A stretch of 34,165 nt of DNA, taken from NCBI GenBank assembly GCA_016866785.1, contig VGLH01000033.1, positions 1-34,165 of the forward strand, in the 5' to 3' direction. Numbering within the stretch: the first letter of the stretch is position 1; each line of letters begins with the position of its first letter. The notes under the pieces were generated by a model. The model had not been told where the DNA came from and did no database searches. It worked only from the letters and a program-made list of their open reading frames with translations. The stretch comes from Candidatus Poribacteria bacterium (GTDB lineage: Bacteria > Poribacteria > WGA-4E > GCA-2687025). Both the position numbers and the translations under genes were made by a program. Positions 1 through 7,969 of the stretch are shown here, one piece after another.

Positions 1-806
1 TCGTCCATGAGCAGCCTCGACCGCATCACGATGACGGCGTCCATCGTCTGCATCTCGGCGAGGCGCTGGATCGCCCTGCACTGCACCCAGATGTTCTCTT
101 GCGGATCCATGCTGTACGACGTGATCACGTGAACCGTGCTGAAGTCGAGCAGAGAGAAGCGCATCTCCACCGGCAGGGCTCGGACGATCTTCCCGAGCGC
201 ATTGAACGCGGCGAGACGGCTCTGCCAGCGAGTCGATTCGCGAACCGCTTCCAGCAGAAACGGCTCTACCTTGACCGTCGCTAGGAGCTCCCGCGCATTG
301 GCTTCGCCGTTCTCAAAGTCCAGCGCGACGGTCATCAGCACGCTCGCGGTGAAGCTCCCGACGGTCCCGATGGCGAACGTCTCCAGCATCTCCTCGCGCA
401 ACAGTCGCCGCTTGTACCGCTCCGTCACCGTGTCGAGACCCATGGAGCGCCGGAACGCCCTCACGTCCCGTTTGTGCTCGCGCTTGTCCGGCGACAGGAT
501 CTGGAGGAACTCGCCCATGAAGCGCTCTTTCCCCCCGAGTCGAGACCAGGGCGAGGCACTCCATGAGCGTGCCGTACTGCGCCGCCAGCTTCTGCCTCCG
601 CTCGTGGGAGCGATGCGCGATCTGTATGCACTGGTAGACCACCGACAGGCGGTCGGAATCGCCCTCATCGAGCGACGTGATCTGGAAGTGATACTCCGGC
701 TCGCGCGCCAGTTCCGCCATCAGTTGTTCGACGTACTGTGCAGCAGCAGTCGTTCTACGTCCGTGAACGCGAGTTCGAGCAGAATCAGCAGTTCGTCTCG
801 CGTCAT
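1..806 (-). pseudogene. HEAT-repeat-like protein, frame-disrupted, 3' end off the left edge
   Basis: Minus-strand coding begins at ATG 806 (MTRDELLILLELAF) and runs off the window, but in three frames. The first piece stops at TGA 722-720. A second begins MAELAREPEYHFQ at 720, overlapping that stop as TGATG. It loses frame at a run of six G (531-536 on the plus strand), after which a third frame (MGEFLQILSPDKREHK from 518) stays open to the edge. Removing one G restores a continuous reading, STRGKERFMGEF. The last 170 residues are alternating amphipathic helices such as RLAAFNALGKIVRAL and WVQCRAIQRLAEM, which suggest HEAT or armadillo-like repeats. The family is not recognised. Either the gene is decaying or the reads carried indel errors here. 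Its ATG overlaps the stop of the preceding small ORF as ATGA, so it was probably co-translated with it. Confidence 0.5.
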
Positions 807-976
807 GCGCCGTCTCCCTCGCTCGCGGTCCGCCCGGAGCCGATAGGCGACCACTGGAACCGCGCCTTCTCGTCAGCGAACTCCATCTCCGACGGCGAGA
901 AGGTTCCGTAGTCGCGGTCGGGCGTCAGCATGGTGGACAGCGACAGCACGACCGTGCTGCGATCTCGGTTCGTCAT
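803..976 (-). CDS. Small hypothetical protein, 57 residues
   Basis: This short intact frame runs from ATG 976 (MTNRDRSTVVLSLSTMLTPD) to TGA 803. Both ends show ATGA overlaps: its ATG overlaps a stop in the upstream frame (973-975), and its own stop overlaps ATG 806 of the next gene. That geometry is typical of translationally coupled genes and is the main reason to call it. The composition is plausible for a soluble protein, with no signal peptide, transmembrane segment or recognisable domain. The C-terminal part (SEMEFADEKARFQW) is acidic and helical. Because both neighbours are frame-disrupted, this could instead be a fragment of a larger decayed gene. Confidence 0.35.
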   Translation of the reverse strand: MTNRDRSTVVLSLSTMLTPDRDYGTFSPSEMEFADEKARFQWSPIGSGRTASEGDGA

Positions 977-1770
977 CGCCGCTGGTCGCCGATGTCGTGA
1001 TCCCGAGCAGCGGGGCGAACGTCGGCGTCGGAGCGAGCGATAGAGAGCGCCGCGCTTCCTCCGCGCCGAACAGCGGCGTTCCAAGCGCTGGACCGCCACT
1101 CCATCGACGACCGCCGGTAGCCCCTGCCGCCCAGCGCACGTGTCCGGTGCGCCAGCGCCATCGAACAGTCGACGAACCCGGACGTTCACCACGCCAGCGG
1201 GATCAGCGGAGCTCACGGGACGCACCACGATGCGGAAGTGCGCGGGCGCATACGCCCTGAGCCGCACAGCCCTATCCGGCGAGGTGACGAAGTAGCGCCG
1301 CCGGAGGGGGCTCGGCGCGATCACCGCACCCGCGTCTTCTGAACGCCATGAGGAGCCCGCGAGATCGCACACGACGCGCAGCAGGACGATTCCATCCGGC
1401 AAGCTGGCGCGAAGCCGCGTTCGGACGACGTGCGAACCCGCCGCGACGGGAACGCCCGACGACGAGTCGGACGAAAGCAATCCTCCCGCCGCCGTGACGC
1501 CGTAGCGTCTCGGCGTCTACACGCGGAGCGCGAACGTCCGCTTCCATGTGGCGCGGAAGTCCTTCTCCAACCAGCCTCCTTCTGCCGCTTCGTCAGGTCA
1601 CGGAGCTGTACGGCAGCCATCTCGTGGCTGATTCGCTCGTGGACGAGGTCTCGGAAGACCGTCTCCGCCTTCTTGCTCCGACGGCGGCTGTCGAACGTGT
1701 CCAGGATCTGCTCTGTCTACTCGGAGAGAACGGACGCGGGACCCGATGCGCTGGAACCTTCCGGAGCCAC
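973..1770 (-). pseudogene. Decayed hypothetical: coiled-coil N-terminus plus beta-rich domain
   Basis: A minus-strand protein can be pieced together starting near GTG 1770 (APEGSSASGPASVLSE). It is interrupted by TAG at 1719-1717. It continues as a charged helical stretch (TEQILDTFDSRRRSKKAETV, then LVHERISHEMAAVQLRDLTK), shifts frame near 1568, reads KDFRATWKRTFALRV and meets a second TAG at 1519-1517. The same frame then continues with a beta-rich stretch (GVPVAAGSHVVRTRLRASL, RRRYFVTSPDRAVRLRAYAP). Another frameshift falls near 1150, and the frame ends either at TGA 973 or in the alternate frame containing APTPTFAPLLGITTSATSGD. No family is recognised. Two stops plus at least two shifts indicate a pseudogene. 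TAG is an ordinary terminator elsewhere in the window (for example at 2905-2907), so recoding is unlikely. Confidence 0.4.
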
Positions 1771-1794
1771 TGACCGCTAGCGACCCGCGGCGTC

Positions 1795-2907
1795 GTGACG
1801 ATGTACGGGTGGAACCCGTCGCTGGCTGTCCCGAACTGGGAACTAGTGACGCTCACCTCTCCCGATCCGCTGCCGTTTGTTTCGAAGGGCTACTTCACCT
1901 TCCGCGATCCTGTTGCCGGACCATTGGCGACGACGTTCTCCGTGTACACCAGCCACGCGGCGGAGCGGTCCGTGGAAGTGATGCTGTATCCGGGGTGGAA
2001 TCTTGTCGGCGTCACGCTCGGCGGCCTGACCGCTGCGGCTTACACCACGACGCCCAACACCATCTTCGGCTACGACGGCGCGGACTACTTCGTGGCAAAG
2101 GCTGGGGCAGCGAATCTTGTGCCATTCAGGGGCTACTGGGTCTACAACGAGCTGACGACGCCTCGGACGGTGACGATCAGTCAGGCGCCGACGGCTCCTG
2201 CCATCGTCCAGCGTCCGGCTCCGTCTCCGGACTGGGTCGCGCCGCTGACGATCTCGCTGGACAGCGGGGCGCTCAAGGCGGTCGAGCTCGGAAGGAGCCT
2301 GAAGGCGCAGGTGGGCTTCGACGCCTACGACGTGGGTCTGCCTCCGGCTCCTCCGATCCGCAGCTACTCCGAGTTCTTCGTCCAGACCGACGACCCCATC
2401 GAGCGGATGACGCGGAACGTCCTTCCGTCGAGTCAGCGCGAAGCCACGTGGGAGCTCTCAGCGAACCTTGCGGAAGCGGGCACGCTCCGCTGGACGGCGC
2501 AGACGCTTCCGGCTGGCTACCGGATCGTCGTCGAATCAGGCGATGAGCGTTGCGACCTGAGCCGCGACGGCTCGATGCGTCTCGACGCGGGTAGGCACAC
2601 CTTCACGCCGCCGTCGCGGAGCCGCCTGATGGCGAACTACCCCAACCCCTTCAACCCGGAGACGTGGATTCCCTTCGAGCTCAAGGAAAGCTCCGTCGTC
2701 ACGGTGAACATCTACGACGTGTCGGGAGCTCTGGTCCGCAAGCTCGATCTGGGCTATCGCGAGGCGGGCTACTACACGTCGCGGACTGGTGCGACGTACT
2801 GGGACGGTCGGAACGAGCTCGGGGAGCGCGTCGCTAGCGGGGTCTACTTCTACGAGCTCCGCGCGGGCTCCTTCCGCGGGACGCGCCGGATGGTCATCTA
2901 CAAGTAG
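1795..2907 (+). CDS. FlgD-tailed (type IX sorting-like) exported protein, probably N-terminally truncated
   Basis: The 370-residue frame starts at GTG 1795 just after an in-frame TGA and has no signal peptide, although its C-terminus is that of an exported protein. Residues 1-135 contain the motifs PGWNLVGVTLGG, IFGYDGADYFVA and FRGYWVYNE, a module that often precedes sorting tails in Poribacteria-like secreted proteins. Residues about 280-370 are a FlgD-like immunoglobulin domain: NYPNPFNPETWIPFEL, VTVNIYDVSGALVRKLDLG, YWDGRNELGERVASGVYFYE, RRMVIYK. Such tails are the T9SS type A-like sorting signal. The missing signal peptide and the rearranged DNA directly upstream suggest that this is the 3' remnant of a longer gene, perhaps not expressed. 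A strong hairpin follows the stop. Confidence 0.75.
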   Translation: MTMYGWNPSLAVPNWELVTLTSPDPLPFVSKGYFTFRDPVAGPLATTFSVYTSHAAERSVEVMLYPGWNLVGVTLGGLTAAAYTTTPNTIFGYDGADYFVAKAGAANLVPFRGYWVYNELTTPRTVTISQAPTAPAIVQRPAPSPDWVAPLTISLDSGALKAVELGRSLKAQVGFDAYDVGLPPAPPIRSYSEFFVQTDDPIERMTRNVLPSSQREATWELSANLAEAGTLRWTAQTLPAGYRIVVESGDERCDLSRDGSMRLDAGRHTFTPPSRSRLMANYPNPFNPETWIPFELKESSVVTVNIYDVSGALVRKLDLGYREAGYYTSRTGATYWDGRNELGERVASGVYFYELRAGSFRGTRRMVIYK

Positions 2908-2931
2908 CCCACGTCGAGGGTCAATCCCGCA

Positions 2932-2962
2932 GATAGGGGCGACTCGTCGAGTCGCCCCTATC
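2932..2962. terminator. Perfect 15-bp inverted repeat, probable bidirectional terminator
   Basis: GATAGGGGCGACTCG is followed by a single T and then its exact reverse complement. The hairpin lies 24 bases after the stop of the plus-strand gene and 33 bases before the stop of the convergent phosphotransferase gene, so it can serve both. Downstream on the plus strand is only a short T-run (GTTTCGG). A rho-independent role is likely because of stem strength but is not proven. It could also be a short palindromic repeat element. Confidence 0.65.
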
Positions 2963-2995
2963 GTTTCGGCTCAGCAGCGCTCACGCATTCCAGCG

Positions 2996-3985
2996 TTACG
3001 ACGGACTCCTCACCCACTCCCGCACCTGCTGTACGCGGGCGTCAAACCACGAAAGGTCGTCCCCGAACAGACGCGCCCAGGACAGCGTGCGCTCAGGGAA
3101 TCCATCGACGAAGTGGAGCTGGAGCCACAGGCTGACGCCACGCCAAAGAGCGAGATGGAGCCATGCTGGAAGCGACTCGCGCTCGCCTTCCGTCAGCGGA
3201 TTGCCCCGCGTGTACGCCCGAAGAATCTCCTCGGTCTCTTGCGCCGACATGGGCCCGCCCCGGTAGACCGACGCGTAGAACAGCAGCGTGTAAGTGAGGT
3301 CGGCGATCCGCGTCCCGATGTGGGCTCCATCGAGGTCGAGCAGCGCTCGGGCTCTACCGTGGCGGAACCGCAGGTTCTGCGCCCGAAAGTCGCCGTGCAC
3401 CACGCATGTCGGAAGCTCGGCGCTCGGCGGATGCGCCATGTGGAGGGTTTGTTCGAGCCGATCGAGCCATCGCGTCGGACATGGCGAATCGACGAGCAGT
3501 TCCGCCCGGCGGAGAATCTCGCCGCGCCACAGCTCGGAAATGCCGCCCTTCGGTCGCGGAAACAGCGGATCGTCATACTGGGCGACCGCGCGGTGGAACT
3601 CCGCCATGTACGCGCCGGCCTCCGTGAACGCATTGGGATGGTTCGCGTTGAACTCGTCGCCGTCGATCCAGTCGAACAGCAGATAGATTCGCCCGTCGTC
3701 CATCAAAGCCGATCGCGTGCCGTAGACGGTCGGGACGACGCGCAGCTCGGACACTCCCGCCTCGCACAGACGCTCGATCAGCCGCACGCGGGCGAGGATA
3801 TCGGTTCCTGCGACGTCCTCAGGAACGCGCTTCAGAACCGCGATTGCGGGCGTCTGACCGTCCCGAAACTCGACGCGCCATGTCTCCCCCATGGCGTGCG
3901 CACCGATCGGCAGCACTCGCGCGGACCGGCGCTCCCACATGGCTGCGAGCGCGGACGTCAGTTCCTGGGTGGGTGTGTTGTTCAT
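2996..3985 (-). CDS. APH-family phosphotransferase (aminoglycoside/choline kinase-like fold)
   Basis: The 329-residue cytosolic protein starts at ATG 3985 (MNNTPTQELT). It carries the kinase-fold signature of the APH family: AIAVLKRV with the probable ATP-binding Lys52, the Brenner motif CVVHGDFRAQN (H197, D199, N204) and the metal-binding ALLDLDGAHIG (D217, D219). Length and motif order fit small-molecule kinases such as homoserine, choline or fructosamine kinases. Nothing specifies the substrate, and resistance to aminoglycosides should not be assumed. No motif suggests protein kinase activity. The gene is divergent from the catabolic operon starting at 4105, with about 120 bases between them, and converges on the hairpin at 2932-2962. 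Confidence 0.85.
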   Translation of the reverse strand: MNNTPTQELTSALAAMWERRSARVLPIGAHAMGETWRVEFRDGQTPAIAVLKRVPEDVAGTDILARVRLIERLCEAGVSELRVVPTVYGTRSALMDDGRIYLLFDWIDGDEFNANHPNAFTEAGAYMAEFHRAVAQYDDPLFPRPKGGISELWRGEILRRAELLVDSPCPTRWLDRLEQTLHMAHPPSAELPTCVVHGDFRAQNLRFRHGRARALLDLDGAHIGTRIADLTYTLLFYASVYRGGPMSAQETEEILRAYTRGNPLTEGERESLPAWLHLALWRGVSLWLQLHFVDGFPERTLSWARLFGDDLSWFDARVQQVREWVRSPS

Positions 3986-4029
3986 TCGTGCGTCACCTGT
4001 GTGCTGCCGGCATGCTGGTGCGTTCCCTG

Positions 4030-4057
4030 TTGCGCGACGGGGTCACGCTGGTAAGAT
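4030..4057 (+). promoter_or_regulatory. Candidate sigma-70-like promoter of the catabolic operon
   Basis: In the divergent gap, TTGCGC (4030-4035) is followed after 16 bases by TAAGAT (4052-4057), about 48 bases before the ATG at 4105. The -10 match is fair and the -35 match is weak. The site is proposed because it is the only candidate I saw upstream of a six-gene same-strand run. Confidence 0.3.
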
Positions 4058-4104
4058 AGCCCCGTGGCGCTCCGCCGCTCCTTCGCCGCCGAGTGGAGTT
4101 ACGC

Positions 4105-5127
4105 ATGGAACGCACCGTCCCACGCATTCTGTACGTCTGCACGCCGAGCCACACGCGCAAGGTCTTCCGACCTGAGGACTACACACGCCTCCAGACCCAC
4201 TTCGATGTGCACGCCAATTCGTCGGAACGGAACTACACGTCCGAGCAGTTGGCGAACGAGATCGCCGGGTACGATGCGCTCCTGACGGGCTGGGGAGCCC
4301 CCCGGATCACCCAAGATGCGATGGCGCGCGCAGACCGGCTGCGTTTGATCGCCCATTCTGCGGGATCGGTGCGCGGCATGCTCAACGACGTCGCCGACTC
4401 GATCATGGCTCGCGACATCGCCGTGTTCAGCGCCAACCGCGCTATCGCGTACAACGTGTCCGAGGCGACCGTTGGCTACATGATTATGGCGAGCCGCCGC
4501 TGGTTCGACCACATGAGCACCATCCGTAGCGGAGGATGGAGCAAATCGGAGGTTCCAAGCAACGGTCAGTACCTGCGGGGCAGCACGGTCGGCATCGTCT
4601 CGGCGAGCACCGTCGCTCGCGAGCTGATCGAACTGCTTCGCCCATTCGGCGTGGAGATCATCCTGTACGACCCGCTGTTGAGCGAGTACGATGCGGGGGT
4701 CCTCGGCGTCGAGCTCGTGCAGGTGCTGGAGGACCTCTTCGCGCGTGCCGACTTCCTGACGGTTCACGCGCCGTCGATCCCGGAGACGGACCGCATGGTC
4801 GGGGCGCGCGAGCTTGCGCACCTTCGCGACGGAGCCGTATTCGTCAACACGTCGCGCGGGTCGGTCGTGGACCACGAGGCTCTCTACCACGTCGCCCGAT
4901 CCGGGCGCATCCAGGTCGTGCTCGACGTGACGACGCCAGAGCCTCTGCCGCCCGACCATCCGCTGCGCTCGCTGACGAATGTGTTCATCACGCCGCACGT
5001 CTCCGGAGCGGGATACTACGGTTACTTCAAGATCGGGGAGCTCACAACGGCGGCGATCGAGAACTACTTCGCAGGCAAGCCCTTCGAGGGTCGAGTCGAC
5101 ATGTCACGGTGGGCGATGTTGGCATGA
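4105..5127 (+). CDS. D-isomer-specific 2-hydroxyacid dehydrogenase with altered nucleotide-binding loop
   Basis: The 340-residue protein is read from ATG 4105, six bases after a GGAG; GTG 4093 is a weaker alternative. The fold and catalytic residues of the D-2-hydroxyacid dehydrogenase family are present: Arg251 in NTSRGSVVDHEAL, Glu279 in TTPEPLPPDHPL and His298 in FITPHVSGAG. The cofactor acidic residue also appears (ILYD, about residue 189). In the Rossmann loop, however, the usual GxGxxG is replaced: VGIVSASTVAR has Ser166, Ser168 and Ala171 where the three glycines should be. The enzyme may bind NAD(H) differently or have lost activity. The family reduces or oxidises 2-keto/2-hydroxy acids, and a sugar-acid substrate would suit the neighbours. 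The stop overlaps the next start by 4 bp (ATGA). Confidence 0.85.
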   Translation: MERTVPRILYVCTPSHTRKVFRPEDYTRLQTHFDVHANSSERNYTSEQLANEIAGYDALLTGWGAPRITQDAMARADRLRLIAHSAGSVRGMLNDVADSIMARDIAVFSANRAIAYNVSEATVGYMIMASRRWFDHMSTIRSGGWSKSEVPSNGQYLRGSTVGIVSASTVARELIELLRPFGVEIILYDPLLSEYDAGVLGVELVQVLEDLFARADFLTVHAPSIPETDRMVGARELAHLRDGAVFVNTSRGSVVDHEALYHVARSGRIQVVLDVTTPEPLPPDHPLRSLTNVFITPHVSGAGYYGYFKIGELTTAAIENYFAGKPFEGRVDMSRWAMLA

Positions 5128-5840
5128 CGATCACGCGGAAGCAGCCCGCCGCAGGCTACCTCAAGATCGCGCATCGCGGAGCCTCTGCGCACGAACCCGA
5201 GAACACGCTGAGAGCGTTCCGAAGGGCGTTAGAACTGGGCGCCGACGCCATCGAACTCGACGTCCATGTGTCGAAGGACGGCGAGCTCGTCGTCATCCAC
5301 GACGCCTATGTCGACAAGACGACAGACGGAACCGGAGCCGTCGCCGAGATGGCGAGCAACGAGCTCCGTCGACTCGACGCTGGCGAGGGCGAACCGATCC
5401 CAACGCTTGCCGAGGTCATCGACGGGTTCGCCCGCGAAGCCGTGCTGTGCATCGAGCTCAAGGGCGAGGGATCCGCCATCCCAACGGCGGATCTGGTGCG
5501 CGGCAAGAGGTGCGTGGATCGCGTCATTCTCTGCTCGTTCGATGCTGCCAAGGTGCGACGCGTCAAGGAACACGCGCCGGAGATCGAGACGTCGGTCTTG
5601 ACGGGAAGCTGGGAAGAGGATTTCCTGCTGTTGGCGCGGGAGGCGAAGGCGGACTGCATCCACTTCTGCTGGGAGCGGCATCCGCAGCCGCACACGCTCC
5701 TGACCGACGACGTGATGCGTCGCGCCCACGAGGCAGGGCTCGAAGTCGTCCTCTGGCACGAGGAACGTCCCGACGAGATCCGCGAACTGATCCGCAAGCC
5801 AATCTACGGCATCTGCAGCAACAACCCCGAACTGCTCTAG
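5124..5840 (+). CDS. Glycerophosphodiester phosphodiesterase (GDPD) family protein
   Basis: The 238-residue cytosolic protein starts at ATG 5124, overlapping the upstream stop (GTG 5109 is an in-frame alternative). The GDPD TIM barrel is clear: AHRGASAHEPENTLRAF with catalytic His17, IELDVHVSKDGELVVIHD with metal ligands Glu44 and Asp46 and catalytic His59, then CIELKGE on the next metal-binding strand. The C-terminal strand GLEVVLWHEER and the closing GICSNNPELL resemble the usual GLxVxxWTV and TDxP ends. Members hydrolyse glycerophosphodiesters to glycerol-3-phosphate plus alcohol, though many in sugar operons have unknown substrates. There is no signal peptide. The next gene begins 9 bases after the stop. 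Confidence 0.9.
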   Translation: MTITRKQPAAGYLKIAHRGASAHEPENTLRAFRRALELGADAIELDVHVSKDGELVVIHDAYVDKTTDGTGAVAEMASNELRRLDAGEGEPIPTLAEVIDGFAREAVLCIELKGEGSAIPTADLVRGKRCVDRVILCSFDAAKVRRVKEHAPEIETSVLTGSWEEDFLLLAREAKADCIHFCWERHPQPHTLLTDDVMRRAHEAGLEVVLWHEERPDEIRELIRKPIYGICSNNPELL

Positions 5841-5849
5841 GAGAACGCG

Positions 5850-6686
5850 ATGAAACCTGAGAAGCCCATGGAGATCGGCATCATGCTCGGCGTCGGCGAC
5901 GACCCGGCTGAGAGTCTGGAAAAGGTCAAAGCGGTCGGCGTGACGAACGCGCAAATGGGCTGCCCGCCCGAGGAGTACCTCGGCGGAACGCGCTTCGAGG
6001 AACTGCGCGACGCGATCCGGGAGTCCGGCATCACGATCACGACCGTGTTCTGCGGATTCGCCGGCGAGAGCTACGCGGACATCCCGACCGTCCAGAGGAC
6101 TGTCGGCTACGTGCCGGCTGATACGCGCGAAGAACGCGTTCAGAAGACGTTCGCCGTGTCCGAGTTCGCCAAGGGGCTCGGTGTCGACGCCGTTGCGGCG
6201 CACATCGGCTTCGTGCCTGAAGACACAAAGGACCCCGCCTACAAGGAGATCCTCGCGACGATCCAGCGCATCGCCGACTACTGCGCGGTGAACGGGCAAG
6301 TGTTCTCGCTCGAAACCGGACAGGAGCCAGCTGAGACGCTCCTCGGATTCCTCAAGGACCTCAAGCGCGCCAACGTGCGCGTCAACTTCGATCCGGCGAA
6401 CATGATCCTCTACGGCTGCGGGGAGCCTATCGAGGCTCTGGGAGTCCTCAAGGACTACATCGCAAGCGTCCATGCCAAGGACGGCAAATGGTCGGACAAG
6501 CCCGGCGTGACATGGGGCGTGGAAACGCCGCTGGGCGAAGGCGACGTCGGGATGGATCGCTTCGTCGCCAAGCTCAAGGAGATCGGCTACGACGGCTACA
6601 TCACCATTGAGCGGGAGATATCCGGCGACAAGCAGATCGAGGACATCCGAGGCGGGGTCGCGTTGCTGCGGTCGCTCGTCGGATAG
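5850..6686 (+). CDS. Sugar phosphate isomerase/epimerase (xylose isomerase-like TIM barrel)
   Basis: The 278-residue protein starts at ATG 5850 with AGGAG overlapping the preceding stop codon. It has the AP-endonuclease-2/xylose-isomerase-like barrel: the first strand is EIGIMLGVGDDPAES. The metal-site strands are VAAHIGFVPED, FSLETGQEPAE, VRVNFDPANMI, IASVHAKDGKW and GYITIEREISGD, giving candidate ligands Glu (LETGQE), Asp (NFDPAN), His (VHAKD) and Glu (IERE). The PLGEGDVGMDRF segment is typical of inosose isomerase or tagatose/ribulose epimerase relatives. The exact sugar cannot be told from sequence alone. Placement between GDPD and DegT genes suggests a role in sugar or sugar-acid catabolism. 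Confidence 0.88.
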   Translation: MKPEKPMEIGIMLGVGDDPAESLEKVKAVGVTNAQMGCPPEEYLGGTRFEELRDAIRESGITITTVFCGFAGESYADIPTVQRTVGYVPADTREERVQKTFAVSEFAKGLGVDAVAAHIGFVPEDTKDPAYKEILATIQRIADYCAVNGQVFSLETGQEPAETLLGFLKDLKRANVRVNFDPANMILYGCGEPIEALGVLKDYIASVHAKDGKWSDKPGVTWGVETPLGEGDVGMDRFVAKLKEIGYDGYITIEREISGDKQIEDIRGGVALLRSLVG

Positions 6687-6697
6687 GGGGACGCGGG

Positions 6698-7924
6698 ATG
6701 TCTGAAGCGCTCGCCATCGCCGGGGGAACGCCGATTCGGACGACTCCGTTCCCGCCGCGCCGTCCCTTCGGAGCGCGCGAGGAGGAGCTCGTCCTCGAGG
6801 CGATCCGCAGCCAGAACCTGTTCGGAAAGTCGGGCAACTTTGTGCCGCGTCTGGAGACGGAGTTCGCCCAGTTCATGGGGTCCGGCTACGCGCAGACCTG
6901 TACGAGCGGCACGGCGGCGATCCACATCGCCGTCGGAGCGGTGAACCCCGACCCTGGCGACGAGATCATCACGGCTCCCATCACCGACCCCGGCAGCGTC
7001 ATGCCGATCCTCCAGCAGAACGCGATCCCTGTGTTCGCCGACGTCGATCCGATCACGATGAACATGACGCCGGAGTCCATCGAGGCGAACATCACGGATC
7101 GGACGCGGGCGATCATCCTCGTCCACCTCTTCGGCCGCCCGTGCGAGATCGAGAAGGTCGTCGAGATAGCCCGACGCCACAACGTGACACTCATCGAGGA
7201 CTGCAGCCAGACGCATGCGACGCGCTACAAGGGCAAATACGTCGGCACGTTCGGCGACATCGGCTGCTTCAGCCTCCAGCAGTCGAAGCACATGACCACC
7301 GGCGACGGCGGCATCTGCAGCACCGACGACCAAGCCACCTACTACCGGATGAAGCTCTTCTCTGACAAAGGCTGGGACTACCGCTACATGGGCGAACGGG
7401 ATCACGCCTTCCTCGCCCCGAACTACCGTATGAACGAGCTCACGGCGGCTGTCGCCGTCGCGCAGTTGGCGCGCGTCCGGCAGGTCGTCGAGAAGCGCCA
7501 CCGGCTGGGCAGGATACTCTCTGAGCTCATCGCCGATGCGCCGGGCATCACGGTGTTGCCCATCTCCGATGACTACGAGGTTTCGTGGTGGAACTACGTG
7601 TTCCACATCACGGGCCACGACCCGGGCAGGTTCTGCGAAGCAGTCCGCGCCGAGGGCGTTCCCGTCGGCCCGCACTACATCGGCGACCCGATCTACCTGC
7701 GCGGCGACTTCCTCGCCAAGAAGATCACCTACGGCAAGAGCCAGTGCCCGTTCTCGTGCCACGTGACCAGCCGCAACTACGAGTACACGCGCGACCTGGT
7801 GCCGGGAGCCGTCCAGGCGCTGAAGACCGTCGCCATCTTCGGCTTGCACGAGGACATGTCGGAGGGCGACATCGAGGATGTCGGCGCGGCGATCCAAAAA
7901 GTCGCGCGGAATCTAGCCACTTGA
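6698..7924 (+). CDS. DegT/DnrJ/EryC1/StrS family PLP-dependent aminotransferase
   Basis: The 408-residue protein follows the isomerase by 11 bases with a G-rich ribosome-binding site. Family hallmarks are the opening IAGGTPIRTTPFP, the PLP phosphate-contacting TSGTAAIHIAV, LIEDCSQTHATRYKGK with the ring-stacking aspartate (Asp168), and CFSLQQSKHMTTGDGG with the Schiff-base Lys197. NYRMNELTAAVAVAQL is also characteristic. Members usually transaminate or dehydrate keto-sugars bound to nucleotides, but close homologues in Poribacteria-like and Lentisphaerae-like genomes lie in catabolic operons rather than O-antigen loci. This context (isomerase, dehydrogenase, arabinofuranosidase) supports free-sugar or cyclitol metabolism. 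That is an inference. Confidence 0.92.
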   Translation: MSEALAIAGGTPIRTTPFPPRRPFGAREEELVLEAIRSQNLFGKSGNFVPRLETEFAQFMGSGYAQTCTSGTAAIHIAVGAVNPDPGDEIITAPITDPGSVMPILQQNAIPVFADVDPITMNMTPESIEANITDRTRAIILVHLFGRPCEIEKVVEIARRHNVTLIEDCSQTHATRYKGKYVGTFGDIGCFSLQQSKHMTTGDGGICSTDDQATYYRMKLFSDKGWDYRYMGERDHAFLAPNYRMNELTAAVAVAQLARVRQVVEKRHRLGRILSELIADAPGITVLPISDDYEVSWWNYVFHITGHDPGRFCEAVRAEGVPVGPHYIGDPIYLRGDFLAKKITYGKSQCPFSCHVTSRNYEYTRDLVPGAVQALKTVAIFGLHEDMSEGDIEDVGAAIQKVARNLAT

Positions 7925-7969
7925 GCGGAGCCCACTGCTCCGAGTCGTCCCCAACGAGAGGAGCGCGTC

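Noticed and set aside
136-846. Long plus-strand frame (236 residues)
   Set aside because: Serine/arginine-rich translation opposite a better-supported minus-strand coding signal; a shadow of GC-rich DNA.
1517-1719. UAG recoding or stop-codon read-through
   Set aside because: Frameshifts occur in the same gene, and intact genes elsewhere here end with TAG, so decay or read error explains it better.
2789-4054. Plus-strand frame of 421 residues
   Set aside because: Antisense to the phosphotransferase with HGD and DLD motifs; its translation has no recognisable motif.
5229-6473. Minus-strand frame of 414 residues
   Set aside because: Fully antisense to the GDPD and isomerase genes, whose catalytic motifs are clear.
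6596-7897. Minus-strand frame of 433 residues
   Set aside because: Antisense to the DegT gene; Arg/Asp/Val-rich shadow.
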